A stretch of DNA of 64,000 bases from Populus alba (GCF_005239225.2 NC_133297.1:13318147-13382146), one strand, 5' to 3'. Shown: positions 51,341-63,919, counted from the stretch's first letter. Translations and numbers: made by a program. Notes: generated by a model from the letters alone, not told the origin.

Positions 51341-52560
51341 CACTAGGCCTTAATCAAGTCTGAAGTGATCTCGGGTTCGATTAAAGAATAGAAATGAAAA
51401 TTAAAAAATAAATAATTGCTAAATGATGAAACTAGAAAAATTATTTGTAAAAAGAAAAAAAAAACAAGCAATCTCGATCGAACCTTTTAGACCACAGTTA
51501 ATCATGCAGATTCATAACTTATAAAATTCAAGACTCGAGTTTAACTATTCAATTTATTTAATGTTGAATGTTGATTGATTTTTTTTTATATTCCAAAGCA
51601 AAAGGAATTGCAACAAAAAAAGGGATCAAATTACTTGAAAAAATAAATAAATGAGGATGAAATTGTAAAAAAATAAAATCCTTCAATTCTAAAAATCATT
51701 TAAAACAAGACAAATATCAATTAAAAGAATTGTGATCAAATATGAAAAATTAAAAAATTAAAGGAATATAAAATTTAAAAATAAATAAGTATTGAAGGAT
51801 GAAACTAAAAATACATTAACTTAAAAAAAAAAAAACAAGATCACTTGAATCTCTTAAACCTGGGCCAATCCTTCAAAATATTCCTCAAAACTCGCTTCCA
51901 ATGAAATCTTAGCCACGGTCTAGTCAAAAGGTTCAATTCTTAATCAATTTAATGTTGAAGGGTGATGTCATAATATTAATAACAAAATTTTCAAACCATA
52001 AAAGAATTGCAAAAAAATAAATTAAGAAGAAGAATGAAGATTAAATCATACAGGAACAAAAATTGAAGGAGAATAAAATCGTAAAAAAACTTCAATTCTA
52101 AAAATTGTCCAAAACAAAATAAACAACAATAAAAAAAAAATATGATAAATAAAAAATTAAAGAATGATGAAATTGACAAAAAAATTCCAATTATGGAAAC
52201 CATTTAAAATAAAAAAAGATAATAATAAAAAGAACAGTGATTAAATTTGAAGAAAAACCAAATTAATGACTGGTTTGAGATTATGAAATGCGTGCGAAAC
52301 TAAGGCAAAGAGAAAGAAAAAGAAAAAAGAAGTTCATCGACACCAAATCAAATGTAAAAAAGTCACACGTTTCTCTATGAAAAAGTAAGGTTATTGAGAC
52401 GAATCCAACCACATCAAGAAAACCCGATGTTGATTGTCAAAACCCTTTACACATGTCATCCAAAAGCAACAGAGCTCCTGACATGTGTTATCACGCGACA
52501 GCCATAAATTTTTTATTGAATATTTTATATTTATTAAAAGGCTAAATCACCTTCTTAGTC
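51340..52560. repeat. A-rich degenerate repeat block, copy 2
   Basis: Loosely repeated phrases (gaaggatgaaactaaaaa, aaaaggaattgcaac, aaatttgaagaaaaacca) lead into a less AT-rich part with gacaccaaatcaaat and ctgacatgtgttatcacgcg, then tatttattaaaagg. The layout parallels 14480-15490. Confidence 0.5.
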
Positions 52561-54800
52561 GAAATAAATATAACAAAAAAAAAAATAGCCCTTTTGTGAT
52601 AATTTATCATTTTTGTTTTTTTAAGGGTTTTATCGTTATTTTATTGTTCTACTGAAAAGAAGAAAAACATAAATGTTCCTGCTGGATGGCAGTTTATTTT
52701 TTTTAAAGGTAATTAAATAATTTCAGTGTGCTAAAAAAACAAAAAAACCAAGTTATCCCTAGTTAATTTCACATGAATAAGGGACCATGTGTGATGATCG
52801 AATTACTCTAAAAAATAATTCTGGAAAAGCAACTTGCTTAATGTCACGGTGATAAATGGGAGGTCTAATGCCACAATGCAAGTAAGCAAGTCCTTGGCCA
52901 CCTCCAGAACGATAATCTTGACAGCTATGGTGCGCTGGTACTGGTGGTTGAATGGTTGCCCCGCCACATCGATCCTTTCAAAATCGAAGCTGACAGCTGC
53001 AAGCCAACAAGTCCGATGAGACTCTCTGTGCTAAAACTATTCATAATTCTGTCCCTTGTTAATTTAATTTGATTTCAAGCGTCTAATAAAATCTTCCATC
53101 AGCCCCCTCCCCTTCTTAGACCCAAATACAATCGCCAATGCCTTGAAAATACTCGGTGTTGGGTACAAAATTATTGCAATTAGGTATCTAGAGACGTTGC
53201 ATTTCTCTCAATTGTTGCAAAATTCAACTCGTAATATCCAATTCAAGTCAAGTGACCGGAGGTCAGCTGCACGTTGCTGGTTTTTTTTTTATTTATTAAT
53301 TTTTTTTTATGGGGTCTCATCCAAAAGTCCATTGCTAACCATTGAAAGATAAAACTATTTTTTGGGTGCTTGAGAGAATGGAAATATTTATTTTTAAAAA
53401 TATTTTTTATTTAAAAATACATTAAAATAATATTTTATTTTTAACATTAATATATTAAAACAATATAAAAATACTAAAACTTAATTTAAAGCAAATAAAA
53501 AACCAAATTTTTTTTAAAAAACACTTAAAAAAACAAAAAGGCTTTTTAGCTTTGCTGGAGACAACAGTGGAAGATCTATTCAGGCTGGTTGGCATTCCTG
53601 GCTTCTTTTCTTTTCTTTTCATTTCATTTCACTATCCAAGTCTTTAAAATTGGAGACAGTGAGCTGTCAACAGACTCACAATTATGAAGTTTCATTGCTA
53701 CCCTTCCATCACTATCACTATTAATTATTAAAATTTTTTTATATAAAGAAAAATTCACGTCGAATCACGGGAGAATCTGGTCCAGTCCTTGTATTTTAAC
53801 TCAAATCTTCAACTTGTCCCTGCAAGATTAATTGCTTGCAATTTAACCCTGATAGTGGAATCGTTCTTCAATCTATCATTCTATAAAGCATTTTCATTCA
53901 AATCGACTAAAAATTCCGTCACGTGTGAAACTGCCACACAATTTGATTTATTAAAGGATACAGGAATGGAAAAACAATACAGCACCACATGGTAATTTTT
54001 TTGTTCAAATTTATTTTATTTAATAAACGAGGCTGTATTTTAATAAATGGTAAGTTTCTCGAGCGAGGAGATTTTCATCCATTTTAGAATGGAATATTTC
54101 AGAATAAACTAAAATATAGATTGGGAACTTGATAAAAAAATGAGGGACAAATTAAGCTAAAAGTCAGGCTGGGCTACCCTTTTCAGATTGTCGGTGCAAC
54201 AGAGCATATGATTTTTGCCTTTGCCGAGTCATCAAAACGGTAATGATTCACGGTGGGAATTTCTTTTTGTTTAGTGTATGATTGACAGTTTAGCGGTTGT
54301 TGTGATATTGATATATCAAAAAGATATAAAAATATTAATTTGAGATAAAAAAAATATTTTTTATTTTTTTAAAAATATTTTTAAAATACAAAAATAAACG
54401 GGTTCGTTGTGTTTGTTCGAGAGTATTATTGAAATTATTTTTCAAAATGTTTTTTTTTTTTTATTAAAATATATATTTTTTATTTTTCTAATTTTCCTTG
54501 CATGAAATAAAAATATTCCAAAATATATTTTCCTCAAGATGAAAAGAATCCATTTATCTGTAAATCATACATTCCACGACACCAAGGATGTATATATATT
54601 CTGATTTTTAGCATGAAGATATGAAAGATATTAAATATATTCCAGAAAATAATATTCAATTCCTGCCATCATTAAAATAGAAAATGTTTTATACGCTGAC
54701 GTGTATAAAAAATATATAGAAAGCAATCTAATAGCTACCTCCCTTCCCCATGTAAATACACCCCTTCCATAAATTAAACCAGTTATTGAGATAAAATGCT
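52560..54800. other. Intergenic, no gene recognised
   Basis: Mixed-composition sequence. Short AT-rich elements lie at about 53365-53535 and 54285-54400. Short open frames (52834-53019, 53143-53352, 53789-53995) have no recognised domain or splice support. Confidence 0.45.
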
Positions 54801-55815
54801 GTTATCAGTGAACTTCATTCTTGATTTATAAGATTAAACTTTGTGATTTTTATATTTATGGCGCTTTTAATCTACTAATTCGGGTTACAAATATAAAAAA
54901 TTAATATAAATTAACATTTGTTTTAGATTTTTTTTTTAATTTCATTATTTGATATTATTTAATTTTTTAAAGATTGACTTTCTAATTTTTCTCAATTTTT
55001 TTTATTGGATTGTTTCGATTTCATAACTTAAAGCTATAGTTTTGTAGGTTAACTCGATTTAGCTTGTCTTTTATTAACTAGGTTACATGTTCATCATTCT
55101 AATTCAGGCTAACTCATTTTTTTTTAATCTTTTTTATCCAATTTTATACTTCTAATGGTTTTTCTGAATTCATTGTGATTTTTTTATATTAAAATTTTAT
55201 CTATTTTATTATCATTGTTTATATTTTTATCATCTAATTAAAATAGAAGCACTATATTAAACTCGTTTGGGTCTGTGATTCAAGTCGCTTGGTTTTTTTT
55301 TTATATTTTTTTTAAATGTATTTATGATACCTAGACTATCATTGTCTTTTTTTATTTTTATTTTAATTTATACCTTTTTTTAATATGTATTTTTTAAAAA
55401 TAATTATTTAATTTATGTTTCAATTAATATCCCTCATCTATTATTTTTAATTTTTTTTATCTAGCCTTTTTGAATAGAATAATTTTTTTAAATTTTTTTA
55501 TATCTATTTAATTTTTGAAGATGTTATTTTGATTCATCTATAATATTTTTTTTTATATTTTACATATATAAAATTTATTTTTAATAATATTTATAACATG
55601 CACAACCTTACATGATATTTTTTTCTTTTTAATTTATTCAATTAATTTAATATGTATGGCTATTTTTATTATTATTTAATTGAATAAAAAATAAATTTAA
55701 TAAAAAAATTTAGTAAACACCATATTAATATCCCATGCTGTGCAATTAAATATCTTAATTTATATTTATTTTTTTAATTTATTTTTTCCAATTATTTATA
55801 CAGATTTATTACTTA
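54800..55815. repeat. T-rich degenerate repeat block
   Basis: Very T-rich, with scattered phrases such as ggttaactcgatttagctt and attctaattcaggctaactc, similar in style to 2870-3880 and 28000-28900. No gene. Confidence 0.45.
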
Positions 55816-55915
55816 TAATTATAATTCTTTTACAAAAAAAAAAAAAAAACACATTAAAATCATGATATGACATCGGCGAGCTGGTAGAGAAAAAATCATG
55901 CATGATTTGCTTAAA

Positions 55916-55938
55916 GGAGGAGGAGGAGGAGGAGGAGG
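55916..55938. repeat. (GGA)n microsatellite upstream of the auxilin-like gene
   Basis: Seven or more GGA units about 530 bases before the start codon. Confidence 0.95.
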
Positions 55939-55939
55939 A

Positions 55940-56462
55940 AAAGAAAAGGAAGGAAATTCGAGTAAAAAATAAGAAGAAGGTTCGAGGTGTAATGTAGAGT
56001 AGATCCAGATGTACGTAACATGACCCACCACTCGTAAGAGACTTGCTTCCACATTTCCACGCACCGCCTAGCCTGGCCTGGTCTTATTTCACAACAGACA
56101 TGTAAACAGAGACGTAGAAATCTTAGAGAGAGATACAGAAAGTCCACTGAAATCTAAAATTTCTCTTACAAATCCCAGAAAATTCTCTCCTTTCTAGTTT
56201 TCCTTATCATCCAACTCCCGCCATTTTGTCTACACCATCTAATACCTGAATTCACTCTCTAGTTCTTTTCTTTTCTTTGAAAAAAAGGCAAATAAAACCA
56301 AATTCTACCGTTTCCAAGATCGCCCTTTCTTTTGCTTCAAGTCCACTCCAATTTTATCAGTTTTTTATATTATTTTTGCAGATCAGAAAACTCATTTCTC
56401 AGAATTGATTAGAAAGAATCCTTCTGATTTGTAGCTCTTTTTTTGTTTTTTTTTTTAAGAAA
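55940..56462 (+). promoter_or_regulatory. Auxilin-like gene promoter and 5' UTR
   Basis: Composition rises from AT-rich to mixed. Pyrimidine-rich phrases such as ctctcctttctagttttcc lie 200-300 bases before the ATG, as in a plant leader. No TATA box or start site can be fixed. Confidence 0.4.
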
Positions 56463-59400
56463 ATGGACGAGTTTGGTGTATTGACAGAACGTTTTGGGTT
56501 AAAACCGCAAGGGAAATCAGCACCAATGGCGGCATCGAGGGGATCCAATAATACCCAAATACCAAATTTCGCTTCGTCAAACCCGAAAACCTCCCCATAT
56601 TCTTCTAAATCAACCTATAATTCCCATTCCCTTAATGGGTCTTTCATGGATGATCACGAAACTCTCCGTAGCAATTCGAAATCCCAGAATTTTGGTGATG
56701 ATTTTGACATTTTTGGCGGTTTTCAAAAGAATTCAAAACAAACTAGCACTGGGCTTGGTTTCGATTATGATTCTGTGTTTTCAAGTACTAAAAATTCGAG
56801 TGCGAAATCGTCTTTTTATGATGATATATTTGGTGTGTTAAATGTTTCTAGTTCAACAGTTAATAATAATGTTGATGATGATATTTTTGGGGCGTTTACC
56901 TCTTCTTCCTCAAAGGCTGCCAAGCAAAGAGCACCGGTTGATGACTTGTTGGGGGGTTTTGGTACAAAATTGAAGCCTCCGAGCCGGAATGGATCTGTTG
57001 GTTATGATGATTTGATACCCGGATTTGGTTCCCGCAAATCATCAAGTGAAGAGTATGTGTTTTTTTTTATAGGAAATTTGATGGTTTCATTGATTACTTG
57101 CTTAATTGTTCTTTATTTATTTATTTTTAACTAAATGTCAATGCTTTATCTATTCACTGCTCTTGGTTTGTTTATATAGGAAATTATTTGCATACTGTGA
57201 TAAATATCGTGTTTTATGTATGATTATTGAAATAATGGAGGATTTGAGTTCATTTTACTTGTACCTTATGTGGGTATTAGCCACAGTGTTCAGCTCCCAT
57301 CTCGTGCTTTTCTCTATGTGCAGTTCAATGTACCTTTGATGCGCCTCTTTTGTTTACCTGCCACATATAACAAGAAAATGATGAGATGGTAGTTTGATGG
57401 CCTAAAACTTGAGACAGGATGATAGCTCAAAGTGTTTCTCCTAATTGAGACAGTATATTTCTCCTAATTGAGTGATTTACAAATCTGTTTTGGACCTCTT
57501 CAGTTTGACCCCATTTTCTGTATGATGTAATGGGACATGGCCATGGATGTGCAATTCTGATGCTTTGTTCTTGTCACCGTATATTTTTTGCAGAGAAAAT
57601 ATAGGAACAACCACACCAGCATTCACCTCAACAGAAGACCCTTTTGTAGTGCTTGAACAAACTTCAACCAAAAAAAAATTGTCCACAGACCCACTGGAGG
57701 AATTTGGTAAGTTTAATCATTCTGGAAGAACAGAATCTACTGTTTTGTCAAATCGCTCCCCACCATTGAGACCCCCTCCAAAACCAGGGCAAGTTTTGAA
57801 GACAGGTAAATATTGTTCTGCCTCCTTAAGTCATTTGTTCTTCTCATAATCTTAATAGTGTTATGATGCTCCATGATGCAGGAAAGAGTTCGGATGTTTC
57901 TGCCATAGATGAACTGGAGGACTTTGCTATGGGTAGGATGCAAACTAATGCTCATAGTGGATCTAATGGTCGTCATGCCAGGGAAGTAAAGGAAAGTGCA
58001 GATGATCTAGAGTTATTTTTCGGCAGGGGTTCTCGTTCCAGCAGTGTGCCAAAGTCAAGGTCTGAAGTTCCGGTAAGAACCACTGATACAAGAGTAAATG
58101 GTTTCTGTAACACCAGCAGCTTGTTTTTATTTGACTCCAGATGCCCCTGTTAGGACCCTCTATTTGATGCAAAGATAAATGCAAAAGGAAAGCCTGAATT
58201 CCCCACTAAAAAATCTTCTACTTCCTCACCTGGCACTAGGAAGACTTCTGCAAAAAATGTAATTGGTGACCTTTCTTCAATTTTTGGAGGTAATTTATTG
58301 TTGAAATTGGCTTTCATTGGTAGCAGTAGAAATTATCTTTTGGTGCATTTTTGTTTTATCTAATATTGATGGCTTTTACTCTGCCAAAGATGCCATGTTA
58401 TCTGGAGAATTTGAGGAAGTTGATGGGGAAAGTGAAGAAAGAAGGAGAGCCAGATGGGATCGTCACCAGAGGACCCGGGATCGAATGGTGTGTCTTTCTT
58501 CAAACCATTTTTTTCACTCGTTTATCATATGTGATTAGGATTATGCTATTGACTGGATGGATTTATTCTTTTCTCTTGGATTATATTAATACGCTGCATG
58601 CTTGTTTATATAGAAGGTGAAAAGAAATTAGTTTATGTATGAAACAAGAACAGCAAAGGATTACAAAGTTGTAAAATCTGACCTGATAGTATTTATCTAT
58701 CAGCTCTTCTGCCTGATGAATTCCATTCCAATAATCATTAATTTATAACCTTTTTGTACAAAACTCCTTGAGTAGCAGTTGAAAGAAGTGATTTGTCCAT
58801 CTCTGGTTCTCTCACACTGTGAGTTACTTCATCTCGTACATCGTGTACTTCAAGAGTTACTTCATCCTGCCAGCATTGAGTAATAATGATTGCTGGCTAT
58901 TGAGTCATAGCTGCAGCTCTTTCCTTTATCATCTAAAGCACATAGCTGATGTTCCTAGTTGACTGAGTGAAATTGAATAGTTGTTACTTTGCAGATTGAA
59001 TTTGTATTTGTCATCATAAGAGATGATTTTACAAATCTGGATTGTTGTATCTACAGGAACAAGCAGTTGCTGATATGAACCAGCGTGACCGTCAAACTTT
59101 GCATGAGCAAGAGGAGAGGCGTGTAAGTAATTTTCAGTTGTGCCCTAGACTTGCAATGGATTTAGTTGGATTTTTGTGTGCTGACTACAGATTATTGCTT
59201 GTTTTTTTTTGTACCATATGTGTGATGCATGAATGCTTGTGGTGCTACTTTTGGGGTCAAAGATGAGTTGAAAGGAACTGAGTCTATATGTTGATGTGAA
59301 GCAGCATATGGTTTATAAATAAAAAAGCGAGTCTCTCAGTTACTTGCTGTCTCTTTGCGGGGTTGGATTGATGGGGTGGATGGCTTGTTGCTCACACTTG

Positions 59401-60804
59401 TTATATCTTCTAATGTTTTATTTTTTTCCTTGCAATGCAACCTCTTAACTTTGAGTAATATGTGGTGATATCTGATCTTAATTTGCAGAGGATAGCTGAC
59501 AAAATGGATGTTCAAATAAAGCACTGGGCAGCAGGCAAAGAAGGCAATATGCGTGCACTGCTATCATCTTTGCAATACGTGAGTTTTTGAACGGCCCTTT
59601 TGAAGTATCTTTTCACATTTTAATATGCAAGATCACATCTATTTTTTTTTTCTTTCAGATTTGTTGCCTTTTGAAGTATCTTTTTGCATTTTAGTATGCA
59701 AGAAAGTATCACATCTATGTTTTTTTTTTTTTTTTTTCCAGATTTGTTGCTTTTTATTTCTGAATTGCTGTTAGTCTTCCAAATTGAGGAGTTTTTAGAA
59801 TTTAAATATAGACCATTACACGGTTATGTTCCTACCAAACTGTGTTCTTACATCTTAAGGAGAATTTGGAACCAATCTTCAAAGAGAGCTTCTGGATTGA
59901 TGATCACAACTGCCATTTCTGCTGAGAATGAATACTATGAATCATCAATATGTTGATATATTCTGTTCAATAATCTTATGCCTGGGTATCTATGAATTAT
60001 GATGGTGAAGTTAACAGAGTTATTAGAGTTTTAATCTGATGATGGTGCCCCCCACCACCAAACCCTTTGCATATCCGTTTTTGTGTAGCTTTACAGGCAC
60101 TGTTCTAATAGTGTAAAGTCCAAGCCTTTTCACAACCCACCATACTATCGATTACTCATATACTATACAAGGAAAATATTTCGCACTTAGAAGGGCCACT
60201 GGTAGCATCATTGGTTTCTATAACTTGTGTGTTTGCTGTGCTCTCTGTTTAAGAGGCTGCTTGAAGTGTCGGGTTGTAGTACGAAGGAAAATGAAGTGTC
60301 ATTCCCATGTCTTGAAGCTATTATTGAAAGTTCAAGAATTCCTTTTCTGCTTAGTATAATTAAGCATGAGTAATTACCAACATATTTTTCTTTATATGCG
60401 GAATGATGAGCAGGTGCTTTGGCCTGATTGTGACTGGGAACCAGTTTCACTGACAGATTTGATCACCTCTACCTCAGTGAAAAAAGTCTATAGAAAGGCA
60501 ACCTTATGCGTCCATCCTGATAAGGTGCAACAGAAAGGTGCTACTATCCAACAAAAATATATCGCTGAGAAGGTTTTTGATACCCTCAAGGTATAGTATG
60601 AATTTCCAAGTGTTGATATTAGGTATCTTCATTATTGGATGTTGGATTCTTTTCTTATTTATTTTTCAACCGTGGTTTAAAAGCTACATTTACTTTGCCA
60701 CATCTAACTTCAAGTTTTTTCAATTTTGTGGTCTTTTTTTCCAATTTTTTTCGCCCATTAAACAGGAAGCCTGGAACAAGTTCAGCAAGGAGGAACTCTC
60801 TTAA
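56463..60804 (+). CDS. Auxilin-like J-domain protein (At1g21660-like)
   Basis: Nine exons: 56463-57052, 57594-57805, 57882-58072, 58154-58289, 58390-58487, 59057-59122, 59489-59578, 60414-60590, 60766-60804, giving 532 residues. The C-terminal J domain occupies about residues 462-532, with [15 protein letters not shown], the essential HPD at 495-497 and a final [11 protein letters not shown]. This divergent J domain without a Gly/Phe-rich linker is typical of auxilins, which recruit Hsc70 to strip clathrin from vesicles. The N-terminus (1-200) is low-complexity with repeated acidic-hydrophobic motifs ([32 protein letters not shown]) and DPF/DPL motifs, likely contacts for clathrin adaptors. 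A charged segment near 385-450 ([20 protein letters not shown] and onward) is probably helical. Intron 7 carries a small tandem duplication. Clathrin uncoating is inferred from the family. Confidence 0.93.
59593..59750. repeat. Tandem duplication in auxilin-like intron 7
   Basis: Two copies of about 75 bases, each containing cttttgaagtatctttt, attttartatgcaag, atcacatctat, a T run and cagatttgttgc. The second copy has an extra aagt insertion and a longer T run. Confidence 0.85.
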
Positions 60805-61562
60805 ATGCCTTTTGATGACTATTCCTCTGAATATGTGGGCCATACCATTAGGCAGTTATTGGACTTCCATTTCGAGGTAAATGATGCTTGTGCCCTGCGG
60901 TGCCGTTCTACACTTTTTAGGTACAACACCTCCGTTGCAGCATGAATCCTGAGGCTCATAGCTGAGAGATGCTCGTTCAAGATCACTGCTGTTGTGTATG
61001 ATGGTGTAAATGAACGCTTCTTCTAGAAACATCAGGTCTTACAAAATTTAGAGAACCCTTCTGCAGGAAAAGTTCAACAACCATTTGCCAATTGCATTGA
61101 TGTTGAGATTCTCTGGCAATTTTTTATTCTTTATTGTAATAATGATATTCCATGAGCCCGTGAATTTAATCCATTGAACAATCAGAGAGAGGTGTGGTTG
61201 TTTTGCTGTGCATTTTGCAGGCGCAATAAATTAATGATTCTTGAGTTTCAAAATCTGATTTTTTCAGCTTTCGCTGATATTCAATGTCACCTTTTTTTTC
61301 GTTGGTATGGTTTTATTTGTTTTTTGAGCATGAGTGAGTGTGTAATAATACAACATGATTACCAATTAGCATCGGACAAGTGGCCGCTAAATCATTTGGT
61401 AACGATGACGTGTTCTTTTGACTGTACCAACACAAGTAAAATTAGGGATAAAATTGAAGTTACAAAAGAATTTATAATTGCTGGACCAAATTGAAATCAC
61501 CAGATTTTCGGAAGAATGGTAAAAACTTTTAATCCTTGTTTCACTTCAGGCTTGAATTCTAG
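60805..61562. other. Auxilin-like 3' UTR and spacer
   Basis: The first 300 bases or so are probably the 3' UTR. Further on, phrases such as ataaaattgaagttac and gctggaccaaattgaaat look like intergenic repeat debris. No gene is recognised. Confidence 0.4.
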
Positions 61563-62420
61563 GTGGATGGGCAATCCTACAACTACATGGTTTCAAATAA
61601 GGGGTTTAATAATATGCATCTAGCTCTTTCAAAGTCAGAGATCAAGAACTTAGCCATGGAGATCACTGCCAAAACGTATGAAAACGATGTTGATGTTAAT
61701 ATCGGAAACAAATATTTCTTAACTACCATGCAAAGCTCAGATGATCTCGAAGTCAAGAAGTGGGTTCAAGAGGTTTAAAAAATATACGGCAAGCAGAATA
61801 GGCAGGGCGTTGCTGCTGGTCGCAGCATCGGCTTTGTCAGCTGCAGATACTATAAACAAGAAGGCAGCATCTATACACATTTTTTCTTGCAATTTCATGT
61901 ATTTTTCCAATCATATTAACTTTATTTATTTCGTTGTGGCACTAGATTCGAAATCAAAATCATAATGTGGCCTTATACATCACTTCATATCCCCGATGCT
62001 TTATTTATCGCTTGTAAGATCTTACAAACTGTGTGGGAAGTCACCGCCTTCTTTATGGTTTTCTTGCCTACAAGGGACCCGTTCTCAAATGTCTCCTCTA
62101 CGATAAACGGACCATTGTTGCTGGCGTTGGTATTGAAGGAGTAGTGAAGAAACTTGAAGAGGAGAATGAGGGTTTGCTGGTTACGACTAGGAGAGTCGAG
62201 TTGCGAGAAGCGGCCATGGAAGCTTTTCCAGAGTAGTGAAGAAACTTGAAGAGGAGAATGAGGGTTTGCTGGTTACGACTAGGAGAGTCGAGTTGCGAGA
62301 AGCGGCCATGGAAGCTTTTCCAGGAAAAGATTTCAGCAGGCACAGTTGGGAGAAGCTGACAAAGGAGGTGTGGGGACTGGACTTTGTCAGGCATAGGAAG
62401 ATCACAAGGTATGATCCTCT
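61563..62420 (+). pseudogene. Broken WRN-like 3'-5' exonuclease (RNase H-like fold) relic
   Basis: The first frame contains MEITAKTYENDVDVNIGN and SSDDLEVKKWVQEV, resembling the N-terminal lead-in of plant WRN-exonuclease-like proteins. It then hits an in-frame TAA at about 61776, although the family-like peptide continues in the same frame (KIYGKQNRQGV). The expected first catalytic motif (GLDxEW) is not seen intact; only VVALDSKSK appears later, lacking the Glu. From 62033, CVGSHRLLYGF and IVAGVGIEGVVKKLEEE match the region around the second catalytic block. A perfect 92-base duplication then shifts the frame, and the copy continues to WEKLTKEVWGLDFVRHRKIT, matching the next family block before similarity stops. 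It is smaller than intact members and has no clear introns. A young, still transcribed small gene cannot be ruled out. Confidence 0.6.
62141..62324 (+). repeat. Perfect 92-bp tandem duplication in the exonuclease relic
   Basis: Copy 1 (62141-62232) and copy 2 (62233-62324) agree throughout, apart from the last base or so at the joint. 92 is not a multiple of three, so the duplication changes the reading frame of the encoded LREAAMEAFP segment. Confidence 0.95.
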
Positions 62421-63194
62421 TACCTGCAGCAATATGTATGCAAAAGTTTTTTTTTTTTTGGCCAACATCCTCGCTAAGATATTTTATTTGACACGCGATT
62501 AGTTAATAACTTATTTCATTACTATAAATATTTAGATAAATAATTTAATAATATTATGTTCTTATTTATGAGTAATTTTCTTTGGATGATTATAAAATAA
62601 TTTTTTAACGTTTTTATAGGTGAAGAAGTTGCCATTTTAAATTATTTAAAATAAAAATTCAATGCTCTTTCTAATTATTGTTTCAAAGATGTTAAGTTTC
62701 ATGAAAAAAAAAAATATTTTTTTATTTTATTTTGTCTTATCTACTACTAATCAATATATCTTATATACTCTATTACTTTTCACGTCAATTTTGTAAAATC
62801 ATATTACTATTATAAGCATTGAACATCCGAATTAAATTTGAAGATGAGCATCATCAAACAATCGTGAAAAATGACCACGCATGGATTTTACAGGGAAGGT
62901 GGAGAAGGCAGATTAGTCCATTCCAATTTCCACCAGATTAGAGGCACTGCTTGCCAATAGGATTATGGGCCTGCGAGCAAATATGTTTTTTATACCATGG
63001 GCCTTACTTGATGGATTTTAGATCCCATAGTTTGATTCAACTATGGATTATTGGGCCGACTTGATGAGTAGAAACCACATCAAATCATCGGCTCCATGCT
63101 CGCTACAAGTGAAGGCCTTCGGTGGACATGGTCCTATGGCCGTTAGGAGACCTCAACTATTACCTGTGTTCAATCTTCAAAGGGTTAAGGGCTG

Positions 63195-63370
63195 ATTAAA
63201 AATATGATTGTAGTTGTATTTTTTATTTAAAAATATATTAAAATATATTTTTTTATTTTTTAAAAATTTATTTTTGAAATCATGAAAATATAAAAATTTA
63301 ATTTTTAATAAAAAAAATTGAATTTTTTTAAAAAATGGTAAGACCGCGTTTCCAAACGGACCTAAGCATA
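63195..63370. repeat. Short AT-rich MITE-like element (inverted)
   Basis: The A/T half order is reversed with respect to the 38463 copy. The right end reaches gaccgcgtttccaaacggac. Confidence 0.55.
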
Positions 63371-63371
63371 T

Positions 63372-63545
63372 TTGGGAACACGGTGCAAACTATGTTTCTT
63401 TAAATTTTTATTTTTTTTATATATATTTTAGATCGTTTTGATGTGTTGATATAAAAAATAATTTTTTAAAAATAAAAAATTATTATTTTAATATATTTCT
63501 AAGCTAAAAAAACTATGAATCATAACAACAACCACAATTTCAAAG
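63372..63545. repeat. Short AT-rich MITE-like element
   Basis: Left end atttgggaacacggtgcaaa, core atcgttttgatgtgttgat, then attattttaatatatttct and a degenerate end with aacaaccacaatttca. Confidence 0.65.
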
Positions 63546-63889
63546 AGGTGATTATAAATCTATTCAGTCTAATCCCAAAAGAAAGCCTTTCTTTCTATTT
63601 TGTAAGAAAGGTACAAGAAAGATTTCGAAGTAAATTTAATCCGAATGTAAAAGATATTAGAAGAGTTTTTTTTCTTAATAGTAATTTTACTTAATGAGTA
63701 ATAGGAAGAGTTTGAATACTGTCAATCCTGATCTAAACCTAACCCAAAATATATATTTAAAATTTTATCATTTAATACATATAAATATCTTATTCCTTGT
63801 CAAATAATAAATAATAGTCAGATAATAAATACCTAAAATTCAATAAATACTTGATAGGTAATAAATTTGATATTAACAATATCTAAATG

Positions 63890-63917
63890 GTGTGGGGGAA
63901 TCACTGTTCCCCCACAC
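63890..63917. repeat. Perfect hairpin 1
   Basis: An 11-base stem, gtgtgggggaa with ttcccccacac, around a six-base loop. Confidence 0.95.
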
Positions 63918-63919
63918 AC

